Below, piece by piece: positions 16,390 to 25,108 of a stretch of 64,000 nt of DNA (positions within the stretch are counted from its first letter, which is position 1; each line of letters begins with the position of its first letter). A program made the position numbers and the translations under genes. Source of the DNA: Glutamicibacter sp. JC586 (GTDB taxonomy: Bacteria; Actinomycetota; Actinomycetes; Actinomycetales; Micrococcaceae); assembly GCF_009805585.1 (NCBI RefSeq), contig NZ_VHIN01000005.1, forward strand, positions 186,001 to 250,000, read 5' to 3'. The notes beneath the pieces are model-generated. The model was not told where the DNA came from, made no database searches, and saw only the letters and a program-made list of their open reading frames with translations.

Positions 16390-17049
16390 CTAGGAGCGTT
16401 TGATCTTGACTACTTTGAACATCGGGACGGTAGTTGAACCGCCAATAGTGGTGTCATAAGTCAGCGAACCAGTGACCGTTGCGGTGATCTTCACAAGATC
16501 ATCAGCGACAAAATCATCCAATTCCTTGCAATCGGAAATGCCATCGCCGGCGGCGAACATTGAGTTATGTTCATAGTCGTACTTCCCCACTAACGCCTGG
16601 CTCACGTCAGCACGGAATGTGCACGGTCCTGTCCCAGAATCGAACTGTGTGATTCGTGCGTAAATGATGACGTTCTCGTCCACGTGCGAATCGGGATTTT
16701 TCACAATTTGAGCGAGCTGGCGTTTGGTGACTTCCTTTGCCTTATTCTCTTTTTCCTTTTGTGCCTTTTCGGCGGCCTCTTTGGCTTTCTTCTCTTCAGC
16801 CTTGCGAGCCGTGTCAGCTTCTTGCTTCGCTACACGTTCGTCTTCCGCGGCACGCAAAGTATCGGCTTCGTCTTGAACCGTAGCCAGAGTTGTTTTAGTT
16901 TCTGCTAGTTCGGCCTCGAGTGCTTGCTTGTCCGATGCCAAGGAAGAAGCCGACGCCTGGGCAGCTTCGAAGTCATCGCTAGAAACGCCACAGGCGCTCA
17001 AGGAAAATGCAACAGCGACTGCGGTCACTGCGATGAAGAACCTCTTCAT
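16390..17049 (-). CDS. Lipoprotein with a coiled-coil stalk and an OB-like C-terminal domain
   Basis: A 219-residue exported lipoprotein. The signal peptide ends in the lipobox LSAC, with the lipidated Cys at about residue 20. Residues 25-115 are a charged coiled coil (repeated EEKKAKEAAEKAQKEKE-like heptads). The C-terminal 110 residues are beta-rich with two cysteines and end in the TVPMFKVVKI pattern seen in actinobacterial lipoproteins with an OB-like fold. The start at 17049 is chosen for its GGAG 7 bases upstream and because it gives a normal signal peptide. The role is unknown. It lies between amt and the OafA-type acyltransferase, each with its own terminator. Confidence 0.75.
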   Translation of the reverse strand: MKRFFIAVTAVAVAFSLSACGVSSDDFEAAQASASSLASDKQALEAELAETKTTLATVQDEADTLRAAEDERVAKQEADTARKAEEKKAKEAAEKAQKEKENKAKEVTKRQLAQIVKNPDSHVDENVIIYARITQFDSGTGPCTFRADVSQALVGKYDYEHNSMFAAGDGISDCKELDDFVADDLVKITATVTGSLTYDTTIGGSTTVPMFKVVKIKRS

Positions 17050-17075
17050 GGTCCTACTCCAATTCATGGGTGCGA

Positions 17076-17106
17076 GTACCCGGATGCCCCCATAGCATCC
17101 GGGTAC
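17076..17106. repeat. Perfect 12-bp hairpin just upstream of the lipoprotein gene
   Basis: GTACCCGGATGC / GCATCCGGGTAC with a 7-base loop. It has no T run on either strand and lies 27 bases before the start codon, so it may be a regulatory structure in the 5' leader rather than a terminator. Confidence 0.45.
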
Positions 17107-17160
17107 TGCTGATCATGACAGCGGGGTAGGACAGTTTGGATTCGAAAAGGGGGCTCAAGA

Positions 17161-17202
17161 CGCAATACTGCCACCGAGCTTGGACTCGGTGGCAGTATTG
17201 CG
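17161..17202 (-). terminator. Perfect 18-bp hairpin after the acyltransferase gene
   Basis: CGCAATACTGCCACCGAG is followed by a 6-base loop and its exact complement. It lies 27 bases after the acyltransferase stop. The - strand tail is TCTTGAGC, only weakly T-rich, but the stem is very stable. Confidence 0.6.
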
Positions 17203-17229
17203 CGTCATTAGAACAGGCTTGAGAATGTC

Positions 17230-19362
17230 CTACGAAGCTGTAAACAGCTTGTCTGAGTCCAATGACTTCTGAATACGAGAGCCAAGTGTCTGCGCTAGCA
17301 ACTCCGAATACGTCGCGGTCAAATGAGAGTGATCCCAATAGGCCAACACCCCACCGACCACGGTGTAGCACCGACCGGCTTCGCACAACTGGTCATTCAT
17401 GTCCACAGACGTAATGTTTGGGTCATTTATCGCCTTCACCGCGTCAAACTGCGGATCCATCGGAATCCATGAATCGGCTGATCCGCTACATTCGCTCAGA
17501 TCCTCCGAATTAGCCGCCGCACAGTCTGGTGCATTGTCGATAGTGGTACCGGGGAATGGTGTGTCCCTTACAACGACTACCTTGGCACCGGTATCGCTCC
17601 ATTGCTTGAGGATTTTTTCGTATGCCTTGGTGGCGGGTACTTCAGAGGAATCCATGCTCTGTCCGCTCAGCGGGACGGACTGGCGGTTGACGCTGATAAC
17701 CAGGTCGTAGTCGTTCTTCTTGAATTGACCTGTCACCCACGAGCCCAGATCGCCACAGCCCTTTGAACTGGCCGGGTCCTCAAAGACTTGGTTTTCACCC
17801 ATAATTGCGCATCGACTTGCCAGATAGGTGTCGATTTGCCAGTCGCTTTTCTGGGCGAGGCTATCGAGCGCAGGGAACCACTGACCCGCGTGGGAATTAC
17901 CCACCAATGCGACCTTGATTTTCCCCTTGCCGTAATGGCACACCGGGCGTTCCTTGAAGTTGGTCTTGTCGCTGGCAAAGCAATCGTCGCGGTAGACCAA
18001 AGGTTTGTCAGTTTTGGCTGCAATCGGCGCAGGTGCAACCTGCTGGTTAGGCGATTCTGCGGCCTCTGGTTTGCCACATGCATCAGCTAATGCTGCTGCC
18101 CCAAAGCAGGACTTTCCAACCGTGCGCTCAACCTGCGCCAGTGCCTTATCGATGTCCTGAGCGTCCTTGGCGACGTTGGTGCTGGTCAGGTAAAAAGCAC
18201 CGGCGAACAATGCCAAAATGAGGCTTCCTGCGGTGAGGAACCGTGGAGCAGTGAGCAGCCGGGATGTATCGATGAGTTTTCGGAAGCGAACTTCAACTAG
18301 CTTCTGAGTCAAGACCGACAGGATCAGCGCCAGGGACAACGCCAAGATTTTCTGTGGCCATTTGAAGTCGTCCACCAAGAACGGAACCAGGACCAACAAC
18401 GGCCAATGCCATAGGTACAGGGCATAGGAGTTATCGCCGAAGAATTGGAACAGCTTGGTATTCAGGAAGACGTTCGGCGAATACTTGTGCGTTGAGTTAG
18501 TCAGCAGTATTAGCGAGGTGCCGAATACGGGAATGATCGCTATGTAACCAGGGAATGGCATATCGCCAGTGAAGGCCAACGCGCTAAACGCAATTGCAAT
18601 GACGCCGCCCCAAGAGCCGATCAAGCTGAAGATGTCGTTCTTGGCTGAGTGCGCCTTCGCGCCTAACGCGGCCACCAATGCCCCGGCCGAAAATTCCCAC
18701 GCGCGAGTGAAAGTTGAGAAGTAGGCGCTGCCCGGAGTGGTTGCCGTGGCATACAGCGAATATCCGATAGAAATCAGGAAGATTAGGCCGATACCGGCCA
18801 ACACGACCTGACCGGAGTTCTTCTTGTACTTAACTGCGGCCCAGATTAACAGCCCAATGAGGATAGGCCAGACGAAGTAGAACTGCTCTTCAGTAGACAG
18901 CGACCAGAAGTGTTGAAAAGGGCTCGGCGCATCCCCCTCAGCGAGATAATCAACTTTTGTCACTGCAAGGAACCAGTTTTGGAAATAGAAAGTCGCCGCG
19001 ACTGCCTGCAAGCCCCAGTCTTGCCACACGGTCTGCGGTGCAAATAGCCAGATGCCCAGCACACTACAGAAGATCACCAAGAATGATGCGGGAATGAGTC
19101 GCTTAACGCGCCTCATCCAGAATTTGCCAACATCAACCAAGTTCTGTGGCGGTTTTGAAATCAGGTGAGAGGTGATGAGGAAACCGGAGATGACAAAGAA
19201 AACGTCAACACCGACAAAACCTCCGGGCAGATAATGGCCCCAGAAGTGGTACAGCACCACAATGCCAACAGCTATGGCACGCAAGCCCTGGATATCAGCG
19301 CGGAACCCTCGCGGTGTGCGGTCCTGCTTTACGGGCATGGGTAAATCTTGATTTGACGACAC
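17230..19362 (-). CDS. OafA/YrhL-type membrane acyltransferase with C-terminal SGNH domain
   Basis: A 710-residue fusion. The N-terminal 390 residues are the acyltransferase-3 domain with about 10 membrane helices, FRADIQGLRAIAVGIVVLYH at the start (catalytic-type His40), GFVGVDVFFVISGFLI and FWSLSTEEQFYFVWP. The extracellular C-terminal domain is of the SGNH/GDSL type, with the nucleophile block VALVGNSHAG and the catalytic pair in DHSHLT (Asp677, His680). Proteins of this kind O-acetylate peptidoglycan, teichoic acids or other surface glycans. With the polymer genes later in the window, a wall glycan is the likely acceptor. The GTG start has AAAGGA 11-12 bases upstream. Confidence 0.9.
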   Translation of the reverse strand: MSSNQDLPMPVKQDRTPRGFRADIQGLRAIAVGIVVLYHFWGHYLPGGFVGVDVFFVISGFLITSHLISKPPQNLVDVGKFWMRRVKRLIPASFLVIFCSVLGIWLFAPQTVWQDWGLQAVAATFYFQNWFLAVTKVDYLAEGDAPSPFQHFWSLSTEEQFYFVWPILIGLLIWAAVKYKKNSGQVVLAGIGLIFLISIGYSLYATATTPGSAYFSTFTRAWEFSAGALVAALGAKAHSAKNDIFSLIGSWGGVIAIAFSALAFTGDMPFPGYIAIIPVFGTSLILLTNSTHKYSPNVFLNTKLFQFFGDNSYALYLWHWPLLVLVPFLVDDFKWPQKILALSLALILSVLTQKLVEVRFRKLIDTSRLLTAPRFLTAGSLILALFAGAFYLTSTNVAKDAQDIDKALAQVERTVGKSCFGAAALADACGKPEAAESPNQQVAPAPIAAKTDKPLVYRDDCFASDKTNFKERPVCHYGKGKIKVALVGNSHAGQWFPALDSLAQKSDWQIDTYLASRCAIMGENQVFEDPASSKGCGDLGSWVTGQFKKNDYDLVISVNRQSVPLSGQSMDSSEVPATKAYEKILKQWSDTGAKVVVVRDTPFPGTTIDNAPDCAAANSEDLSECSGSADSWIPMDPQFDAVKAINDPNITSVDMNDQLCEAGRCYTVVGGVLAYWDHSHLTATYSELLAQTLGSRIQKSLDSDKLFTAS

Positions 19363-19665
19363 GTCGAGATGAGTCCTTTACCGTCTGGCTTTTGCTAGCG
19401 GAGCAGGCCTCCATAGTCTTGAATCGCCGTTGCTCGCGAACCATCCTTGCCTGAGTTTCTGACCGAAAACTGATAAATCGACCGTAGTAGAGATCAAATC
19501 GCCCGATAAACTAGCGCAATCCGCAAGCGAGCCAATACCTGACTAGGAATATGATTAACTATTCACTGGCAGATAGCGCGCAAACGTGACGCACAGCACT
19601 TGAATGACTCAGGCGTGTCGTAATTCAAAAACAGGGTTTCTGGCGTTGATCTCACGCATGAGCAA
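19363..19665. other. Intergenic stretch upstream of the acyltransferase
   Basis: About 300 bases between the acyltransferase start and the next terminator. It must hold the acyltransferase promoter. No reading frame, repeat or RNA gene is convincing. Confidence 0.45.
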
Positions 19666-19713
19666 GAAGAACGGCCCGGCATTCACATATCTGTGAAGTC
19701 CGGGCCCTTCTCA
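19666..19713 (-). terminator. Terminator of the two-gene SH3/anchored-protein operon
   Basis: GCCCGG...TTCACA and TGTGAA...CCGGGC form an interrupted stem with a short loop. On the - strand it is followed by GTTCTTCTTGCTC. It lies just after the gene at 19726. Confidence 0.7.
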
Positions 19714-19725
19714 CGGCGTAGGATT

Positions 19726-20406
19726 TTAGTAGCTCCAGGTCCAGCCACCGGTTTTGTCCGGGTCATAAACAACCTGACCGTTAGCATACGGCGAGTCCAG
19801 AATGACGTTGCCGCGAATCTCATCCCCTGCGCCCACCGCAATATCTAGCGCCTTGTCCACGTCACAAGAAAAGGCTGCAACCGTATTCAGATCATAAACA
19901 ACACCACGGTTTCGCCCCGGCGATACGCCAAACGCCGAGGCATCCAAAGGCATCAATGCGATGTCCTCCTTCACCACTTTTTCAGCAGACTCCGCCAGCT
20001 TGGCACTAACATCCAGTAGGAGAAACTTCTTGTTTTCTGGCGAAATCTTTTCCCCGAACCCACGAAGCGTGCAGGAGTTGAGCACTTTGACGCTGTGAAC
20101 GGTAATCTCAAAGGACGGCTTGGTTGTTCCGTCAACCGTCAGTTTTCCCGGTTGCCCAAGGCTTTTGATCACCTGGGCCTGAGTATCAACTTTCACCTCT
20201 TCACCCGTCTGTGCATCTGACTTAGCTACATCAGCAAGGTTGTCCTGTAATTTCTGCGTGGTCGGGCCAGCTTGTGCTGAGTAATAGTTATTACCCAAAA
20301 TTAGCCCCACGGACACGGTCGCGACAGCTACCGTCGAACCGAGCACCCAGGCAATCTTGCGCTTCTGGCTGTTGCATTGCTCGTTTTGCGCGTTGAACTT
20401 GGTCAT
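19726..20406 (-). CDS. Membrane-anchored extracellular protein, DUF4352-like
   Basis: A 226-residue protein. Residues 19-38 form one membrane helix (AWVLGSTVAVATVSVGLIL) after a basic cytoplasmic start. The exported part runs from a low-complexity linker to a beta-sandwich-like domain with ITVHSVKVLNSC, KKFLLLDVSAKL and two cysteines, which recalls DUF4352 and other Ig-like lipoprotein domains. It ends in GGWTWSY. It starts 16 bases after the SH3/cyclotransferase gene, so the two form an operon and the products may act together at the surface. The function is unknown. Confidence 0.65.
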   Translation of the reverse strand: MTKFNAQNEQCNSQKRKIAWVLGSTVAVATVSVGLILGNNYYSAQAGPTTQKLQDNLADVAKSDAQTGEEVKVDTQAQVIKSLGQPGKLTVDGTTKPSFEITVHSVKVLNSCTLRGFGEKISPENKKFLLLDVSAKLAESAEKVVKEDIALMPLDASAFGVSPGRNRGVVYDLNTVAAFSCDVDKALDIAVGAGDEIRGNVILDSPYANGQVVYDPDKTGGWTWSY

Positions 20407-20422
20407 CGTTCAGTCCTCTTAT

Positions 20423-22000
20423 CTAAGAACGCTTCAGGAAGTCGCCGGATGATATGTAGCGTCCCGAGTTTTTGACTACCTTTTCCGAGAAAGAAGTGGT
20501 CTTATAAGTCCAGGATTCAGTGTCACCATTGAGAGGAACATTCTGGCGGGTATACATTGGTCTGCCTTGATATTTCAGTTGACCTTCGTAGATGTCCAGC
20601 TTCTTTAGCATTGCCGGCCCCTTGGCATCCGAATACTGGAATTGCTCCGCCACTACAGTTTTTGGACCGTTAGTGAGGAATGTCCAGTTCTTGTTCCACA
20701 GTTGATACAGGGAGGAACTACTCAGCCGCTGATTCGTATTCTTTTGCTGGAATCCTGACATGACGTTGTATGCAGACTGGCCCGTTCGCAGGGTCCCATA
20801 GACGGCTACCGAGTACGGACCATGCCTCCGCAAGTTTCCAGATTCCTTGATCCAACCAGTAACCGAACCTGCGCTGATTCGTACCCATCCGCCTTCCGCC
20901 TTGTGAGTTACGGTGACCTTCCAGCCCTTTTTAACGCTTCCGGCCGAGGTGGAATTCGAGACAGGATTCTTTCGTAGCGTCAATAGCCCGGTAGTAAACC
21001 TGTCATAGTTTTTGACGTCGATTGCAGGGGGAATTGGGTCTGCTGGTTTTTTCCGGTCAGTATTTGAAGCCCAGACCCACTTACCGTTCAGATTGATTTC
21101 ATCGCGTCTGTTCGAAGCGTCCCACGCGCCCCAGCGCACTTTCGTTCCCTTGCTAATCGTTCCGACAACTTTGGAGTTGGTTTTTGAAGCTGCACTATAG
21201 ACGGAGCCATTACTTTGAGCGTACCTATACTGCGGAGCTACATAGTCGCGGTTCGTGACACTGGTCCAGACCCAGCGCCCGTTGACGTTGATCTCGTCGC
21301 GACGGTTAGTTCCATCCCACCGTCGATATTCGTATTTTTCCCCATGGTGAACCCGTCCCGCATAGGTATCGGTTTTCGGATCTATCCCAAGGTAGGTACT
21401 GCCACTTTTTTGAACATAACGGTACTGTTTGGCTGGGCGAGTACGTGTCAAATTTTTGGAGTCCACCCATCCGTGATAGCTACCGGTCTTGATATGGGAA
21501 CTCGTACCACTAACATCGAGCAAGCTTACTTGACTGCGGAAATTGACCGCTCCGATTTTCGTGCTCCGTGCAGCGGTCGCATATATAGAGGTAAATCGCG
21601 TCATGTATCGAACCGAATCGTCTTTCGTATACGCCCGAGTGCTCAGATACTGGCTTGCTGACCAGCCCGTCTTGGAACCCCATTTAAGTTGACTCCAAGT
21701 ACCTGACTTGTTGCCGGTCAGTTGAACGATTGTTCCCTTCGGCATAATGCCAAGAGACTGGCTACTCGTCGATGCCGATTTCCTTAGATTCAGGTTCTCC
21801 GTGGTTTTGGTTTCGGTGACTTTCTTGATGTATTTAGACGGCGGGGCGTTTTCTGGGTCATACGCTCCCAAGTGGACGTGGACCCCCTGGCCCAGCGTTG
21901 AAGCATGCGCATTCGTTGACCCAAGCAACACAAGGAATAGCGAAGCCACTCCGAGTACTGCAATCAACGCACGTTGATAGTTGAGTTCTTCCTTTTGCAT
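20423..22000 (-). CDS. Secreted SH3-repeat protein with a C-terminal gamma-glutamylcyclotransferase-like domain
   Basis: A 525-residue protein. Residues 10-33 are a signal peptide (ALIAVLGVASLFLVLLG, then NAHA). A bacterial SH3 domain lies at about 68-122 (LNLRKSASTSSQSLG), with further SH3-like units at about 125-185 and 340-390. Between them is a pair of near-copies centred on NRRDEIN, each ending in NG(R/K)WVW. The last 130 residues carry VYGTLRTG at 400-407 and LDIYEG at 468-473 with a following Y-x-R, the hallmarks of the AIG2/gamma-glutamylcyclotransferase fold; Glu472 is where the family has its conserved acidic residue. SH3b domains usually bind peptidoglycan. Cleavage or cyclisation of a gamma-glutamyl bond in wall peptide is a possible role, which I infer from the fold only. 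Confidence 0.75.
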   Translation of the reverse strand: MQKEELNYQRALIAVLGVASLFLVLLGSTNAHASTLGQGVHVHLGAYDPENAPPSKYIKKVTETKTTENLNLRKSASTSSQSLGIMPKGTIVQLTGNKSGTWSQLKWGSKTGWSASQYLSTRAYTKDDSVRYMTRFTSIYATAARSTKIGAVNFRSQVSLLDVSGTSSHIKTGSYHGWVDSKNLTRTRPAKQYRYVQKSGSTYLGIDPKTDTYAGRVHHGEKYEYRRWDGTNRRDEINVNGRWVWTSVTNRDYVAPQYRYAQSNGSVYSAASKTNSKVVGTISKGTKVRWGAWDASNRRDEINLNGKWVWASNTDRKKPADPIPPAIDVKNYDRFTTGLLTLRKNPVSNSTSAGSVKKGWKVTVTHKAEGGWVRISAGSVTGWIKESGNLRRHGPYSVAVYGTLRTGQSAYNVMSGFQQKNTNQRLSSSSLYQLWNKNWTFLTNGPKTVVAEQFQYSDAKGPAMLKKLDIYEGQLKYQGRPMYTRQNVPLNGDTESWTYKTTSFSEKVVKNSGRYISSGDFLKRS

Positions 22001-22359
22001 CGGACTTTGCCCTCAAGTTCTAGCCGAAAGTGTGAGTGATGTTTCCGGACATGATGCATCCAAGCGGACGCTTAACTTGAAGAATATGCCCGACCGATGC
22101 GCAGTACAAGGCGTTAATCAGTTCTTTATATTTTAAGACAGCAGGTGCCAGCTATACCAGGATCCAATTGCACGCATTCGCAAGAGGAGTGGCCACAAGC
22201 CCATGAGTAACAACTCGTGTCACTTGAGAGTATTCATGATGCGTTTATTTTTTATTGCCTGTTTCTGCCAACGACAAGAAATTCCACCACCGTCGTCCAC
22301 GACTTTTTGAGACAAAATCGTTACCCTCGGTTCAGCTGGCCAACTAGTAGAGACAGCAA
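22001..22359. other. Intergenic stretch between the SH3 protein gene and ftsY
   Basis: About 360 bases with the promoter of the SH3/cyclotransferase operon (an AT-rich patch near 22125-22140). Only tiny frames occur, the longest about 22 codons at 22236. No RNA gene is recognised. Confidence 0.4.
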
Positions 22360-22382
22360 AGGCTCCGCCAATGGCGGAGCCT
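22360..22382 (-). terminator. Terminator of ftsY
   Basis: AGGCTCCGCC / GGCGGAGCCT with a 3-base loop, followed on the - strand by TTGCTGTCTC. It lies 25 bases after the ftsY stop. Confidence 0.8.
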
Positions 22383-22406
22383 AAACCGGACTAATTTGAT
22401 GCTTGC

Positions 22407-23579
22407 TTAGCCTTCTAGCAAAGCGTCAACAAAGTCTTCTGGATTGAACGGAGCTAGGTCATCTGGGCCTTCACCCAGCCCCACGAGCTTCACTGGCACA
22501 CCCAACTGACGCTGAATGGCCACGACGATGCCGCCCTTGGCAGTACCGTCCAGTTTGGTCAGGACGATTCCGGAGACGTTGACAACTTCCGAGAACACTT
22601 TGGCCTGTTGCAGACCATTCTGGCCGGTAGTGGCGTCCAATACGAGCAGAACCTCGTCAATAGCTGCCTTCTTCTCAACGACGCGCTTGATCTTGCCCAG
22701 CTCGTCCATGAGTCCGACCTTGTTCTGAAGGCGACCTGCGGTGTCGATCATGACGATGTCGACTTCCTGATCAATACCAGCAGAAACAGCCTCGAATGCC
22801 ACCGAGGCAGGATCCGCACCATCGATGTCCGACCGTACAGTCGGAACGCCAACACGGTCGCCCCAGGTTGCCAGCTGCTCGGCAGCCGCGGCACGGAAGG
22901 TATCGGCAGCGCCCAGGAGTACGTCCTTATCCTCGGCAACCAGAACACGCGCCATCTTGCCGATGGTGGTGGTCTTACCTACGCCGTTAACGCCGACCAC
23001 CATGATGATACTCGGGCGGTCCGCATGCGGCTCGGGCAGGTAACTACGATCCAGGGTTGGATCTACAAGTTTAAGCAACTCTTCACGAAGCATGGCCTTG
23101 ACCCGCGCTGGGGCCTTGCTTCCTTCGATCTTTACGCGTTCACGCAGCGCGTCGACCAGTTCCAGGGCAGGTTCGGTACCGAGATCTGCCATTAGCAGGT
23201 TCTCTTCGATTTCCTCCCAGACATCCTCATCAATGGTGTCCTGGCTCAGCAGAGCCAGCAGACCCTTGGAGAACATATTGTTGGACTTGGTCAGACGGGC
23301 ACGCAGTCGAGCAAGGCGGCCCTGCACTGGTTCAGGAACATCAAGCTGAGGCGCTGCAGGGAAAACCGGTTCTTCAACCGCGATGGCAGTATCGCCACCA
23401 CTAGTTGCCTCTTCAGCAGTGCTCTGGGCACCCTGGCCAGCTGAGACGTCGTCAGCGTCACGCTCAGAAGTATATGGAGTCTTCGGCTTGCGCCCCTTGG
23501 TGACAAAGGCAATGACACCAATGGCCACCACGGCAACAACCGCGACAATGATAATTGTTAAAGTTAGCGAATCAGACAC
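22407..23579 (-). CDS. ftsY: Signal recognition particle receptor FtsY
   Basis: A 390-residue GTPase that receives the Ffh-ribosome complex at the membrane. Unlike the E. coli protein it starts with a membrane helix (LTLTIIIVAVVAVVAIGVIA), the usual actinobacterial form, followed by a short acidic linker and the NG domain. The P-loop GVNGVGKTTTIGKMA, DTAGRLQNK and TKLDGTAKGG are all present. The frame continues upstream, but the family N-terminus fits the GTG at 23579 (SDSLTLT). The AGAAGG upstream is about 18 bases away, so the exact start is not certain. smc usually lies directly upstream in actinobacteria; here it is 6.8 kb away. Confidence 0.95.
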   Translation of the reverse strand: MSDSLTLTIIIVAVVAVVAIGVIAFVTKGRKPKTPYTSERDADDVSAGQGAQSTAEEATSGGDTAIAVEEPVFPAAPQLDVPEPVQGRLARLRARLTKSNNMFSKGLLALLSQDTIDEDVWEEIEENLLMADLGTEPALELVDALRERVKIEGSKAPARVKAMLREELLKLVDPTLDRSYLPEPHADRPSIIMVVGVNGVGKTTTIGKMARVLVAEDKDVLLGAADTFRAAAAEQLATWGDRVGVPTVRSDIDGADPASVAFEAVSAGIDQEVDIVMIDTAGRLQNKVGLMDELGKIKRVVEKKAAIDEVLLVLDATTGQNGLQQAKVFSEVVNVSGIVLTKLDGTAKGGIVVAIQRQLGVPVKLVGLGEGPDDLAPFNPEDFVDALLEG

Positions 23580-23751
23580 GTGTTTAATCGTCTCATACCT
23601 TCTGTGAGTTACCACGCGCGGATATGTCGCACAAAGCACGGAAAAATCGATGCTTCAACAACGATTCAGAACATAGACTTAGTCAGTCTCTGCCCAATCA
23701 TTACCGTTGCTCAGAAAGGCTGGCAGGTCTGAGCTTCTCAGGCCAACAGCA

Positions 23752-25011
23752 ATGAACAAATTTTTCACTCGCAGTACCAAAGCACGAGCACCGATTCCAC
23801 GGGAAATCGGCGTACTTCTGGTGGCAGCCTTCATCATCGCCCTTGGCTTCGGATTGATCGCACCGATTCTGCCTCAATACGCGGTGAGCTTTGACGTGGG
23901 CGCCGCAGCGGCCAGCGTTATTGTCAGTATCTTTGCCTTCACCCGATTGATCTTCGCTCCGGTAGCAGGAGCGCTGGTAGGAAAACTCGGTGAACCTCGT
24001 ATCTATGTCACCGGTGTATTACTCGTCGCCCTATCAACCTTGCTGTGCGGTTTTGTTCAGGACTACACCCAGTTACTGATAGCCCGAGGTCTTGGTGGCT
24101 TCGGATCGACAATGTTCACCATTTCAGCCATGGCACTGATCTCCAGGCTCTCCCCCGAAGCTTCGCGTGGCCGGATCTCCGGACTATATGCCGGCGCTTT
24201 CTTGCTAGGAAATGTTGCCGGCCCGGTGCTCGGTACTGTGCTCGCTCCCTTAGGCATGCGCGTTCCATTTTTCATTTATGGCACCGCACTGGTTATCGCG
24301 GCAGCAGTGGTTTACTTTGCGCTGGGACGTAGGCGCGATCTTGATCGTGATGCCGTGGACCCCAAGAAAACTCGTGCAGCTATTGAGGTTGTCACCACCG
24401 GTGAAGCTCTGAAATCCCCTGCATACCGCGCAGCTCTATTTTCTGGATTCAGCTACGGCTGGTTAGCTTTTGGCATCAGGAACAGCATGATCCCGCTGTT
24501 CGCTGTGGCGGTATTTGGTCAAGGATTGGGAACCACGATTGCCGGTTTGTCCATGGCACTCTTCGCTATCGGCAATGGTCTCGCCCTGCTCTTCTCCGGA
24601 AAACTCACCGACAAAGTAGGACGCAAGATCCCTGTCATGCTCGGGCTGACATTGCTGTTGCTGTCTATCGGCTCCATGGGGATCTTCACCACTGAAGCCG
24701 GTTTCGTTATCTGTTCAATCTTTGCTGGCTTTGGCGGCGGCATCCTTGGTCCAGCGCAACAGGCCTCGGTCTCTGACGTGATTGGAACGGGACGTAATGG
24801 TGGCAAGGCGTTGGCTGGATTCCAGATGTGCCAGGACCTTGGCGCAATTATCGGCCCGCTACTTGCCGGTTTCCTGGCCGATTCCTTCAATTACGAAATC
24901 GCATTTGGGCTTTCAGCTCTCATTGCACTTGTTGGTCTCATCGGTTGGAGCTTTGTGCCTCGAACGATCAAACCTGTAGACACCAACGAAGAAACGAAGC
25001 CCCTACAATAG
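23752..25011 (+). CDS. MFS transporter, multidrug-efflux type
   Basis: About 419 residues from the ATG at 23752, with 12 expected membrane helices. The loop after helix 2 has GALVGKLGEPRIY, and a second copy in the C-terminal half is FSGKLTDKVGRKIPVM, the standard MFS loop motif. Helix 4 carries ARGLGGFGSTMFT. This pattern is typical of proton-driven drug exporters, although the substrate is unknown. A TTG at 23707 is an alternative start; neither has a clear ribosome site. It is a single-gene unit divergent from ftsY and closed by a bidirectional terminator. Confidence 0.85.
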   Translation: MNKFFTRSTKARAPIPREIGVLLVAAFIIALGFGLIAPILPQYAVSFDVGAAAASVIVSIFAFTRLIFAPVAGALVGKLGEPRIYVTGVLLVALSTLLCGFVQDYTQLLIARGLGGFGSTMFTISAMALISRLSPEASRGRISGLYAGAFLLGNVAGPVLGTVLAPLGMRVPFFIYGTALVIAAAVVYFALGRRRDLDRDAVDPKKTRAAIEVVTTGEALKSPAYRAALFSGFSYGWLAFGIRNSMIPLFAVAVFGQGLGTTIAGLSMALFAIGNGLALLFSGKLTDKVGRKIPVMLGLTLLLLSIGSMGIFTTEAGFVICSIFAGFGGGILGPAQQASVSDVIGTGRNGGKALAGFQMCQDLGAIIGPLLAGFLADSFNYEIAFGLSALIALVGLIGWSFVPRTIKPVDTNEETKPLQ

Positions 25012-25052
25012 TCAGCTAGCGTCGATCAACTGACGCGACTAGATGCAAAAAG

Positions 25053-25095
25053 ATTGGGCGAACACCCATCAAAGGTGTTCGCCCAATCCCTCTTT
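25053..25095. terminator. Bidirectional terminator between the MFS and glycosyltransferase genes
   Basis: ATTGGGCGAACACC / GGTGTTCGCCCAAT, a perfect 14-bp stem with a 7-base loop. T-rich flanks occur on both strands (CCCTCTTTTG and CTTTTTGC), matching its place between converging genes. Confidence 0.9.
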
Positions 25096-25108
25096 TGTTC
25101 GAAAATCT

